Notes: a model not told the origin generated them from the letters alone. Positions 1 to 5,974 are shown, counted from the first letter of the stretch. The stretch: 10,583 nucleotides of DNA from JBBDXI01 sp040902425 (GCA_040902425.1 JBBDXI010000115.1:1-10583); one strand, 5' to 3'. Program-made: numbers and translations.

Positions 1-409
1 GGAGCATGCGGAGCAGCTCGGACTTGAAGTCCTCGCTCCCGTGATGCTCGGCCTGCGTGGCGATGTACTTCCGGACCGCCGGCTCCTGCGACTTGCTCGC
101 GGAGAACACGCTGTACCCCTCCTGCCAGGCGAAGGCGCCGAGCGAGGGGAACGTGTCGTGGATCCAGGACGATGAGCGCGACTTGACCGTCCGCATGAGA
201 TCGGAGACCGCCTCATCCGGGCGCCAGCGCAGGTAGAGGTGCACGTGGTCCTCGACGCCGCCGATCTCGTAGAGCACGCCCTTCTCGGCGCGGATGATGC
301 CGCCCATGTAGGAGTACAAGCGGGGGGCGAGATCGGCCGTGATCCACGGCTCGCGGTGCTTGGTGCTGAAGACGACATGCAGGAGAATCTGCGAGTACGT
401 GCCGGGCAT
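1..409 (-). CDS. IS200/IS605-like HUH (Y1) transposase, partial (3' end beyond window)
   Basis: This encodes a single-strand DNA transposase of the Y1_Tnp (IS200/REP-associated) class. The 136 readable residues start MPGTYSQILLHVVFSTK, the usual N-terminus of these short transposases. The HUH metal-binding motif is H55-V-H57 in 'GGVEDHVHLYL'. The nucleophilic tyrosine is Y115 in 'VRKYIATQAEHH', with a glutamine four residues on (Q119), the spacing seen in IS200/IS605 enzymes. 'FAWQEGYSVFS' (93-103) is another family hallmark. Family members are about 140-155 residues, so only a few C-terminal residues should be missing. The ATG at 409 is supported by AAGGAGG seven bases upstream. No TnpB or IS end is visible. 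Instead palindromic REP-like modules lie directly upstream, as for REP-associated transposases (RAYTs). Whether it is a true RAYT or an IS200 TnpA cannot be settled here. Confidence 0.9.
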   Translation of the reverse strand, partial: MPGTYSQILLHVVFSTKHREPWITADLAPRLYSYMGGIIRAEKGVLYEIGGVEDHVHLYLRWRPDEAVSDLMRTVKSRSSSWIHDTFPSLGAFAWQEGYSVFSASKSQEPAVRKYIATQAEHHGSEDFKSELLRML

Positions 410-416
410 TCGGGCG

Positions 417-423
417 CCTCCTT
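417..423 (-). promoter_or_regulatory. Strong Shine-Dalgarno of the transposase gene
   Basis: AAGGAGG on the minus strand sits 7 bases before the ATG at 409 and fixes the start. The first palindrome of the adjacent repeat module (stem arms 424-429 and 434-439) abuts it directly. A hairpin in the mRNA leader, or transposase bound there, could therefore affect translation. That regulatory role is inference. Confidence 0.7.
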
Positions 424-528
424 CGCCCCGTCCGGGGCGAGAAGAGACTACCGAGTCCCGCCCACGGGTTGCGCGACGCTGCGCGTCGCTCCACCCGTGG
501 CTACATTCCACGGCCCCATCCGGGGCCG
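421..528. repeat. REP-like palindrome module 1
   Basis: Three stem-loops lie in a row. P1 (424-439) pairs CGCCCC with GGGGCG around a 4-base loop. H1 (462-500) has outer arms CCACGGGT (462-469) and ACCCGTGG (493-500) around an inner 7-bp stem GCGACGC/GCGTCGC (473-479, 483-489) with loop TGC. P2 (511-528) pairs CGGCCCC with GGGGCCG. The gaps between them are 22 and 10 bases. The 24 bases at 486-509 recur as a perfect inverted copy at 663-686, in module 2. The module fills the leader side of the minus-strand transposase. It fits a REP/REPIN-type non-autonomous element; the pairing is read directly and the element class is inferred. Confidence 0.7.
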
Positions 529-547
529 AGAAAGGAGCCTGCGGAAG

Positions 548-619
548 TGGATAAGCAGAGCTGGCGTCGGGTGGACAAGCAGAGCCGGCGTCGGGTGAAC
601 AAGCAGAGCCCGCGTTGGG
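548..619. repeat. Three tandem 24-bp repeats between the palindrome modules
   Basis: Units are 548-571, 572-595 and 596-619, sharing the core AAGCAGAGC followed by (C/T)GGCGTCGGG or a close variant. Units 1 and 2 differ at two positions; unit 3 is more diverged. Short ORFs cross the array with an 8-residue periodicity (VDKQSxRR one way, LLVHPTPA the other) but have no start signal or recognisable fold, so I treat it as non-coding. It fills the centre of the inverted REP-like pair. Confidence 0.75.
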
Positions 620-643
620 GGAACACCTGGGCTCAGGCCTCTC

Positions 644-775
644 CCGCCCCGAACGGGGCGGCGGAATGTAGCCACGGGTGGAGCGAGCCGGCACGATCGG
701 CGTAGCCGATCGCCCGGCGAGCGGAACCCGTGGAACCCTGTCTCTTGTTCTTCCCGCCCCGCACGGGGCGGAGGA
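644..775. repeat. REP-like palindrome module 2, inverted copy of module 1
   Basis: P3 (644-661) pairs CCGCCCC with GGGGCGG. H2 (672-733) has the same outer arms as H1, CCACGGGT (672-679) and ACCCGTGG (726-733), but a different inner stem, GATCGGC/GCCGATC (695-701, 705-711), with loop GTA. P4 (754-771) again pairs CCGCCCC with GGGGCGG. The spacings are 10 and 20 bases, the mirror image of module 1. The conserved outer arms around a replaced inner stem indicate a structured repeat family. Apart from the two modules and the 24-bp array, I see no gene in 410-795. Confidence 0.7.
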
Positions 776-795
776 AGTCCCTCCCCTCGACTCCC

Positions 796-1560
796 CTAGC
801 CGAGCCCCGCCCCGCACTCGGGGCACGCCGCTCCCGCCGCCAGCCCCGCGCGGTCGTACCCGCACGCCGCGCACTGCCCGCGCCGCGCCCGCGCGGCGCA
901 CCGCAGCGGCCTCCACCGGATCAGGAGCAGGACGCCGAGCCAGGCCGCCGCGTACACGCCGGTGTCGAGCAGAAACCCGCGCCAGATCGGGCGGCACGGC
1001 AGCACACGGAAGTCGCCCATGTCGGTGGTGCTCGGACGTAAGGCGAGCCCGTGCCTCGCCTGCACGCACCACGTGCTCCGCTCCAAGTCCAGGTCGCACG
1101 ACAAAGCCAGCCACGGCCACCCCCTCGCATCCTCAACGCCCCCTTCGGGCGCGCCCTGATCGCCTCGGAGTGTCGCCGCGAGCCCACCCCAGCTCAGGTC
1201 CGGGTCAACCGTGTCCGGCCCCGTGTGTTGGACAACCGTCCGGCCCCAAAACGAGATCGAGAGCGGGTGCGGCCCGTACGTTGCGAACGGCCGCGGCTTG
1301 AACCAATACCGCCGGTTCATCCCTGCACGGGAGAACGCTCCGAACTCGACGTACGGGTACCTCAGCCCTCCCGAGTTCGGGGCGTCCCGGATGTCCCACA
1401 CCTCCGTGAGATGACGGTGTGGCAGCCACGCCGACAGTCCCCACGCGACAGTGGTCGTCGTTACGGCCCCGAGAACGCCCGCGAGCATTACGGCAAGCGA
1501 CGCCCGCTGGGTCACCACTCCGCGATGCCCCCCTGCCCGGCAGCCCGCTCGCGTGCGCAT
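796..1560 (-). CDS. Membrane-anchored protein with C-terminal zinc ribbon (uncharacterised Phycisphaerae-type family)
   Basis: I do not recognise a defined function. The 254-residue product has an N-terminal hydrophobic segment (about 20-46), a mostly polar central region, and a second hydrophobic segment (about 196-214). A four-cysteine zinc ribbon ends the protein: C230-x2-C233 'CGYDRAGL' and C246-x2-C249 'CPECG'. Two motifs, GWPWLAL (147-153) and LPCRPIWRGF (187-196), recur in the larger protein at 4170-5396, so the two are paralogues. The likely topology is an extracytoplasmic middle between two membrane helices with the ribbon inside; this is inference. The ATG at 1560 was chosen because a -10-like TAGATT lies 5 bases upstream; a GTG at codon 16 is the alternative start. 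The gene diverges from the TIM-barrel gene at 1669. Confidence 0.72.
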   Translation of the reverse strand: MRTRAGCRAGGHRGVVTQRASLAVMLAGVLGAVTTTTVAWGLSAWLPHRHLTEVWDIRDAPNSGGLRYPYVEFGAFSRAGMNRRYWFKPRPFATYGPHPLSISFWGRTVVQHTGPDTVDPDLSWGGLAATLRGDQGAPEGGVEDARGWPWLALSCDLDLERSTWCVQARHGLALRPSTTDMGDFRVLPCRPIWRGFLLDTGVYAAAWLGVLLLIRWRPLRCAARARRGQCAACGYDRAGLAAGAACPECGAGLG

Positions 1561-1565
1561 GGCCC

Positions 1566-1571
1566 AATCTA
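1566..1571 (-). promoter_or_regulatory. Candidate -10 box (TAGATT) of the zinc-ribbon gene
   Basis: TAGATT ends 5 bases before the ATG at 1560, so the transcript would have almost no leader. A TAGACT stands in the same relation to the start at 9819. No convincing -35 is visible in this GC-rich context. Confidence 0.35.
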
Positions 1572-1610
1572 CGCATTCGGACGCGTCCGCCGCTGCAACT
1601 CGCCGTTTGA

Positions 1611-1625
1611 CCCCCCCCCCCCCCC
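1611..1625. repeat. Homopolymer of 15 C in the divergent spacer
   Basis: Fifteen consecutive C lie between the divergently transcribed genes starting at 1560 and 1669. More C-runs follow at 1640-1668, so the minus strand has several G-tracts that could form a quadruplex. Such a tract is prone to slippage, in the cell or in sequencing, so its length should not be trusted. Confidence 0.85.
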
Positions 1626-1668
1626 ACGGCACACTGTGGGCCCCCCTCCCGGGGCCCCGCCCTCCCCC

Positions 1669-2517
1669 ATGCTCCTGACGTTGACGGCCATCTCCCTCCG
1701 TGCGGCTCTGGCGGTCGCCACGCGCGGCCGGTCGGCCGGGAAGGCCAAGCTCGACCTCCTCGACCTCCCCCAGTTCACCCGCGATGAGCTCGGCCTCCAC
1801 GGCCTGAACATCTCCACCGACCTGCTCACCGGCATGCCCCGCGAGAAGATCGAGCGCCTCCGCGAACGCGCCGACAAGGCCGGCTGCGCCTGCCTGCTCC
1901 TCATCGAGTCCGACACCCAGCCCCTGGGCGACTACGACGAGGCCGCGGGGGCGGGGGCCATCGAGCGGCTGCACCGCGTCGTCCAGGCGGCGCACGTCCT
2001 GGGGTGCAGCGCGGTCGCGCTGCGGCCCTCCGGCGAGGACCAACCGGCGATCTTCCAGCGCACCATCGACCGCCTCCGCAAGGTCGTCGAGAAGGCCGAG
2101 CGCCTCGAGATGAACCTCCTCATCTCCCCCGGGCCGGGGCTGGCCTCCACGCCGGAGCGGATCACCGAGCTGATCAAGAAGGTCGGGGGCTTCCGCGTCG
2201 GGACGTTCCCCGACTTCCAGGCCGCGGCCGCGTCGCCCGACCCGGTCGGCTACCTGCGCCGGCTCACGCCGTACGCGTCGGTGGTGAGCGCCTCCACCGT
2301 GAAGTTCGCGGCCGAGAAGGGGGATGAGGGGACGGGGCCGTTCGCGCACAGCCCGTACGAGCTGGGCCCGCTGGTCGAGGCGATCCTCTCAGTGGGGTAC
2401 GACGGGACGCTGGCGATCGACTACCGGGGCGCTGGGGACGCTAAACTGGGGGTGGTCCGCAGCCGCGTGGCCCTGGAGCGGCTGCTCATGGTCACGCCGG
2501 AGGATGCCGAGGAATGA
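1669..2517 (+). CDS. Sugar phosphate isomerase/epimerase-like TIM-barrel protein
   Basis: The 282-residue product resembles the xylose isomerase-like/AP endonuclease 2 TIM-barrel superfamily, whose members isomerise or epimerise sugars and inositols with a divalent metal. Supporting segments are 'LGLHGLNISTDLL' near the N-terminus, a (beta/alpha) alternation, 'LASTPERITELIKKVGGFRVGTFPDF' in the middle, and 'AILSVGYDGTLAIDYRG' near the end, which matches the family's 'GYDGxLxIEYEG'. The usual metal ligands look weakened: the family Glu before the STPE loop is replaced in 'LLISPGPG', the late His strand reads 'SVVSAST', and the final Glu is Asp. Substrate and activity are therefore open. The ATG at 1669 gives a plausible first strand, but no clear ribosome binding site precedes it. 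The stop overlaps the cmk start (ATGA), implying co-transcription. Confidence 0.75.
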   Translation: MLLTLTAISLRAALAVATRGRSAGKAKLDLLDLPQFTRDELGLHGLNISTDLLTGMPREKIERLRERADKAGCACLLLIESDTQPLGDYDEAAGAGAIERLHRVVQAAHVLGCSAVALRPSGEDQPAIFQRTIDRLRKVVEKAERLEMNLLISPGPGLASTPERITELIKKVGGFRVGTFPDFQAAAASPDPVGYLRRLTPYASVVSASTVKFAAEKGDEGTGPFAHSPYELGPLVEAILSVGYDGTLAIDYRGAGDAKLGVVRSRVALERLLMVTPEDAEE

Positions 2518-3260
2518 CCTCCCAGTCCACGGTCGAGGCGCCCCNNNNNNNNNNGGCCATCCACCCGCCCCACTCCGCCCGGCCCATCATCATCACCATC
2601 GACGGCCCCGCCGGCACGGGCAAGTCCTCCGTCGCCCGGGCCCTGGCGAAGCGCCTGGGGCTGGATTTCCTGGACACCGGGGCGATGTACCGCGCCGCGG
2701 CCGCGGTGGTCATCGACCGCCAGCTGCCCTTCGGCGACTCGGCCCGGGTGGTCGCGGCGATCGCGGAGGCGGACATCCACTTCGATTGGAAGGCCGACCC
2801 GCCCCGGGTGATCGCCTTCGGGGAGGCGATGGATGGGCGGGTCCGGTCCGGCGATGTGACGGCGATCGTCTCGCAGGTGGCGTCGATCCCCGAGCTCCGG
2901 CGGCACCTGGTGGCCAAGCAGCGGCTGATCGCGGCCCAGCACCGCAAGCTGGTGACCGAGGGGCGCGACCAGGGGTCGGTGGCCTTCCCGGATGCGGCCC
3001 TGAAGCTCTACCTGGATGCGGCCCCGCGGGTGCGGGCGCGGCGGCGGGCCGAGCAGTTGAGGGCCGCGGGCATGGAGGCCGACGAGGCGGCGCTGGAGCG
3101 CGAGATCGCCGCGCGGGACCACTCCGATTCGCACCGCCCGACGGGCCCCCTGGTGTGCCCGGAGGATGCCATCCGCGTGGACACCTCGGACCTGAGCTTC
3201 GAGCAGGTCGTGGACCGCCTGGAGGCCCTCTGCCGGGAGCGGGTCGAGGCGCTGGCCTGA
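2514..3260 (+). CDS. cmk: Cytidylate kinase ((d)CMP kinase), with an assembly gap near its start
   Basis: This phosphorylates CMP and dCMP with ATP in pyrimidine nucleotide synthesis. The P-loop is GPAGTGKSS (31-39), the NMP-binding motif is DTGAMYR (54-60), the conserved 'EGRDQGSVAFPDA' spans 149-161, and the lid/sugar-binding 'RDHSDSHR' spans 201-208. The length (248) is slightly above the usual 220-230 because of an N-terminal extension rich in Pro and Ser/Thr. Ten N at 2545-2554 fall in codons 11-14. The ATG at 2514 overlaps the TIM-barrel stop by 4 bases and stays in frame only if the gap really is 10 bases, or differs by a multiple of three. Otherwise the true start lies just after the gap, and the catalytic body is unaffected. 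A cmk-plsC order like the one here is seen in other bacteria. Confidence 0.93.
   Translation: MTSQSTVEAPXXXXAIHPPHSARPIIITIDGPAGTGKSSVARALAKRLGLDFLDTGAMYRAAAAVVIDRQLPFGDSARVVAAIAEADIHFDWKADPPRVIAFGEAMDGRVRSGDVTAIVSQVASIPELRRHLVAKQRLIAAQHRKLVTEGRDQGSVAFPDAALKLYLDAAPRVRARRRAEQLRAAGMEADEAALEREIAARDHSDSHRPTGPLVCPEDAIRVDTSDLSFEQVVDRLEALCRERVEALA
2545..2554. other. Assembly gap (10 N) inside the cmk 5' end
   Basis: Ten undetermined bases lie between GC-rich, C-rich flanks. The length is probably a placeholder. It makes the first 14 cmk codons, and the translational coupling to the gene upstream, provisional. Confidence 0.98.
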
Positions 3261-3274
3261 GGCCGCCCGGGTTC

Positions 3275-3307
3275 CACTGCTCGCGGCGTCCCCGCCGCGC
3301 AGCAGTG
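3275..3307 (-). repeat. Palindromic element, CAC...GTG family, copy 1 (between cmk and plsC)
   Basis: This is a long stem-loop: CACTGCT (3275-3281) pairs with AGCAGTG (3301-3307), CGCGGCG (3282-3288) with CGCCGCG (3293-3299), with a 4-base loop TCCC and one bulged C at 3300. The minus strand matches the element at 6557-6589 except in two loop bases. Lying 14 bases after the cmk stop, it could end or attenuate transcription before plsC. No T-run follows, so it is not a classic terminator. Confidence 0.8.
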
Positions 3308-3337
3308 CAGGGCCAATCCGCGTATCTTTACACACGA

Positions 3338-4138
3338 ATGTTTGTAGACACTCGCTTACCCGACGGGGGGATCGCCACCGCCGCCCCCGCCCCGCCCCCC
3401 GCCGAGGGCCCCGTCGCGCGCCTCCGCCACTACCGCCCCGGCTCCTCCCTCCCCCGGATCCTCTTCTACGAGCTCTGCCGCTATTTCATCCTCTCGCTGC
3501 TCACCCTCATTTACCGCTTCCGCGTCTACGGCGCCCACCGCCTCCCCCGGCTCGGGCCCGTTCTAGTCGTAGCCAACCACGCCTCCTACCTGGACCCCCC
3601 GGTTTTGGGTGCGTCGGTGAGGAAGCGCCAACTGGATTACCTGGCCCGGTCTGCGACGTTCAAGTTTGCACCCCTCGGGAAGTTGATCACCCTTCTCAAC
3701 GCCATTTCGTTGAAAGAGGGGGAGCCGGATACGGCGGCCATCAAGGCGGTGCTGCGGCGGCTGGAGGAGGGGGGGGCGGTGCTGATCTTCCCGGAGGGGG
3801 GCCGGACGAAGAGCGGGCGGATGGAGAAGCTCAAGCGGGGGATCGCGGTGCTGGTGAAGCGGGCTCGGTGCCCGGTGGTGCCGGTGGGGGTGGAGGGGGT
3901 GTTCGACGCGTGGCCGCCGGGGCAGCTGTTGCCGAGCGTGATCGGGAAGCGGATCGAGGTGGCGATCGGGCGGCCGATCCCGTACGAGGAGCTGCTGGCG
4001 GCGGGGCCGGATGCGGCGCTGGAGCGGATCGGGGATGAGATCGATGCGCTGCGGCTGTCGTTGCGGCGGAGGATGAGGCGGGAGACGGTGGGGCGGTACC
4101 CGTCGTGGGGGCCGGGGGACCTGCCGCGGCGGCGGTGA
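3338..4138 (+). CDS. plsC: 1-acyl-sn-glycerol-3-phosphate acyltransferase (PlsC family)
   Basis: This transfers an acyl group to the 2-position of lysophosphatidic acid, giving phosphatidic acid at the cytoplasmic membrane. The catalytic NHxxxxD motif is at N80-H81...D86 ('NHASYLDP'), and the substrate-binding 'FPEGGRTKSG' at 151-160. A hydrophobic stretch at about 41-59 fits a membrane anchor. 'PVVPVGVEGVFDAWP' is the usual block after motif III. The length is 266 residues; the first 25 or so are Pro/Ala-rich and unlike the family core, so a later start is possible. TATCTT at 3323-3328 is a weak -10 candidate 9 bases before the ATG. The order cmk-plsC suggests one operon, though the palindrome at 3275-3307 lies between. 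Other acyltransferases with the same motifs cannot be excluded. Confidence 0.87.
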   Translation: MFVDTRLPDGGIATAAPAPPPAEGPVARLRHYRPGSSLPRILFYELCRYFILSLLTLIYRFRVYGAHRLPRLGPVLVVANHASYLDPPVLGASVRKRQLDYLARSATFKFAPLGKLITLLNAISLKEGEPDTAAIKAVLRRLEEGGAVLIFPEGGRTKSGRMEKLKRGIAVLVKRARCPVVPVGVEGVFDAWPPGQLLPSVIGKRIEVAIGRPIPYEELLAAGPDAALERIGDEIDALRLSLRRRMRRETVGRYPSWGPGDLPRRR

Positions 4139-4169
4139 AGGGGAACCCCCGCCGCGGCCGGCGCATCCA

Positions 4170-5396
4170 ATGGGAATGCTCGTCGGGAGGCCGGATTGGC
4201 GGCGCGTGGTCCTGCTGGGGGTGGCCCTGCTGCTCTCGGGCGGCGCGGTCAACATCGCGGTTGCCTGGGCCTGCGTGATGTGGTCGCCCGTGCGTATCAG
4301 GACCGAGGACGCGTTCGTGGACTGGCCGCGGAAGCCGCCGGACGACTACCTTCCGGAGAACGGAGTCTACCTGACGGCATCGCGCTCCTGGGGGGTGGTC
4401 GAGAGCGACGCGACGGGGTGCGGACCGGCGTGGCGGTACGACGTGGGGATGCAGCATTGGCTGCGGGCGGGGTGGCCATGGCCGGCGCTGGAGCGCGTGG
4501 TGGAGCGCCGGCGCGGCGGCGATATCGAGGACACGGTCGCGGGCGTGCCGACGCGGGGGTGGCGCGAGGGGCTCTGGCTGGGGAGGGTGGCGGAGCGGCT
4601 GGGGGCGCAGCGGGCGGCGCTGCCGCTGGCGCCGGTGTGGGCGGGGATGGCGGCGAACACGGCGGTGTTCGGCGGGCTGGCGCTGGTGGCGCTTGTGGTG
4701 CGGGCGGAGGTGCGTCGCGCGGGCGGGGTGGGCCGCTTCGCGATGGGCCGCCGGCGCGCGGGCGCCGTGCTCGCCCTGGTCGCGGCCGGGCTGTCGGTCG
4801 CGGTGGCCATCGCGGGCGGGGTTCTCGGCGGCGTGCGATACCAGTATCTGGACGAGGGGAACTACGCATGGCCGATCGCGGTGGACGGTTGGCCAGCGGA
4901 GGGCGGCGGCTTCAGGCACGAGGGCCCGCTGGTGATCGAGCGGCACTACCGCAACCACCGCACCATCGCCGTCTCGGTCGACGGAGAGGAGGACGAGGTC
5001 GTGTGTTATGGCCAGTCGGTCCGCGCGAGCGGTTGGCCCTGCGTGGCCCTTGTGAGCGCATGGGCTTCGACCTCGCGGAGCGTCCGGAGTTCGAACTGGC
5101 AGGGTCGCCAGCAACCGGTCAACTGCGGGTTCTGGTGGGGGGGTGTGCCGATTCGGCTTGACGCGGCGCGCGGTCCGATCCCGCTGCGCCCTCTGTGGCG
5201 AGGGCTTGGAATCAACGCGCTCGTCTACTGGGTCTGCCTGTGCATCGCGGGGACCTTCTGCCTCGGGGCGCGAGCCGCTCTGAGAGGAGACCGGGGCGGG
5301 TGCGCCGCGTGCGGGTATGACCTCGCGGGGCTGCCGCCCGAGCGGCCATGTCCGGAGTGCGGAGCGTTCGCCAGCACCGGCGCGGCCGCGGGCTGA
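4170..5396 (+). CDS. Internally duplicated membrane protein with C-terminal zinc ribbon
   Basis: Its function is unknown. The 408-residue product holds two tandem copies of the domain seen in the 254-residue protein at 796-1560. Copy 1 has a membrane segment (13-37), GWPWPAL (101-107) and LPLAPVWAGMAANTAVF (151-167), which runs into a helix to about 176. Copy 2 has a membrane segment (199-218), GWPCVAL (288-294) and IPLRPLWRGLGINALVY (337-353), also in a helix. The GWP-to-PxxPxW spacing is 50 and 49 residues. Only copy 2 keeps the zinc ribbon, C378-x2-C381 'CGYDLAGL' and C394-x2-C397 'CPECG'; copy 1 is followed by a basic linker (about 178-197). Four helices with the ribbon in the cytoplasm is the simplest topology, by inference. 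It starts 31 bases after plsC, at ATG 4170 or 4176. Confidence 0.75.
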   Translation: MGMLVGRPDWRRVVLLGVALLLSGGAVNIAVAWACVMWSPVRIRTEDAFVDWPRKPPDDYLPENGVYLTASRSWGVVESDATGCGPAWRYDVGMQHWLRAGWPWPALERVVERRRGGDIEDTVAGVPTRGWREGLWLGRVAERLGAQRAALPLAPVWAGMAANTAVFGGLALVALVVRAEVRRAGGVGRFAMGRRRAGAVLALVAAGLSVAVAIAGGVLGGVRYQYLDEGNYAWPIAVDGWPAEGGGFRHEGPLVIERHYRNHRTIAVSVDGEEDEVVCYGQSVRASGWPCVALVSAWASTSRSVRSSNWQGRQQPVNCGFWWGGVPIRLDAARGPIPLRPLWRGLGINALVYWVCLCIAGTFCLGARAALRGDRGGCAACGYDLAGLPPERPCPECGAFASTGAAAG

Positions 5397-5460
5397 GCCG
5401 GCGAGACCTAATCGATTTCGTGGCGGTGTGCGGGCCTCTCGTGCTCGACCGGGTTGCGGC

Positions 5461-5492
5461 TACGATCCTGCCCCAACGAACACCCCCCGGAG
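5461..5492 (+). promoter_or_regulatory. Candidate promoter -10 and ribosome binding site of gcvH
   Basis: TACGAT (5461-5466) is a plausible -10 box, with no clear -35 upstream. GGAG (5489-5492) lies 8 bases before the ATG at 5501 and supports that start over ones further upstream. The 104-base space after the preceding stop suggests gcvH has its own promoter. Confidence 0.4.
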
Positions 5493-5500
5493 ATTCCCGC

Positions 5501-5878
5501 ATGCCCTCGCCCGCCGATCGCGTGTATTCGGAGACCCACGAGTGGAACAAGCTCGAGGGGGAGACGGTGACGATCGGGCTGACGCGGTTTGCGGTGGATG
5601 CGCTGACCGACGTGACGTTTGTCGGGATGAAGCCCAAGGGGACGAAGGTGACGCCGGGGGGCGTGGTCGGGGAAGTTGAGAGCGTGAAGACCACGAGCGA
5701 TGTCTACTCGGCCGCGGGGGGCGAGGTGGTGGAGGTGAACGCGGCGGCGGCGGAGGACCCGTCGCTGGTGAACAGCGACCCGTACGGGAAGGGGTGGCTG
5801 GTGAAGGTGCGGGTGGCGGATGCGGGGCCGCTGGAGAGGCTGATGAAGGCGGCGGCGTACGACGCGGCGCACCCGTAG
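5501..5878 (+). CDS. gcvH: Glycine cleavage system H protein
   Basis: This is the lipoyl carrier of the glycine cleavage complex, shuttling the aminomethyl group from the P protein to the T protein and then being reoxidised by the L protein. The 125-residue product has the family N-terminus 'VYSETHEWNKLEGETVTIGLTRFAVDALTDVTFVG', the lipoylation site K63 in 'ESVKTTSDVYSA', and the following 'GEVVEVNAAAAEDPSLVNSDPYGKGWLVKV'. The length and motif order are normal. No gcvT, gcvP or lipoylation gene is in the window, so the gene stands alone. An octamer repeat array begins at the base after its TAG stop (5876-5878). Confidence 0.96.
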   Translation: MPSPADRVYSETHEWNKLEGETVTIGLTRFAVDALTDVTFVGMKPKGTKVTPGGVVGEVESVKTTSDVYSAAGGEVVEVNAAAAEDPSLVNSDPYGKGWLVKVRVADAGPLERLMKAAAYDAAHP

Positions 5879-5974
5879 GCAGTGACGCAGTGACACAGAG
5901 ACGCAGTGACGCAGTGGAGGACCCGGCAGCGAGTCCGTCTGCGTGGCTGCGTCGCTCCGTTCCTGCGTCACTGC
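5879..5974. repeat. 96-bp inverted element built of 8-bp units, between gcvH and the ABC ATPase
   Basis: The left arm (5879-5918) is five consecutive octamers, three of them exactly GCAGTGAC. A 16-bp spacer (5919-5934) follows. The right arm (5935-5974), read on the minus strand, is again five octamers, the outermost exactly GCAGTGAC and all beginning GCAG or GGAG. The outermost 13 bases (5878-5890 and 5963-5975) are a perfect inverted repeat; pairing the arms unit by unit gives about 30 of 40 matches. The element supplies the candidate GTG starts and the first residues of the ATPase reading frame. Confidence 0.75.

Noticed and set aside
548..619. Possible CRISPR array
   Set aside because: Direct tandem 24-bp units without spacers and no cas genes; it is an ordinary tandem repeat.
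486..686. Terminal inverted repeats of an insertion sequence
   Set aside because: The 201-bp interval has no transposase frame, and the 24-bp repeats are parts of larger hairpin modules; REP-like pairing fits better.
796..2349. Long minus-strand open frame (517 codons) spanning the zinc-ribbon gene and most of the TIM-barrel gene
   Set aside because: Upstream of 1560 its translation is Arg/Gly/Leu-rich shadow sequence antisense to the TIM-barrel gene; the real protein begins at 1560.
3275..3307. Rho-independent terminator after cmk
   Set aside because: The stem is strong but no T-run follows on either strand, and near-identical copies occur inside coding sequence.
2324..4138. Apparent 604-codon plus-strand frame ending in plsC
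   Set aside because: The part before 3338 is an out-of-frame reading of the TIM-barrel and cmk genes, crosses the N gap, and is low complexity.
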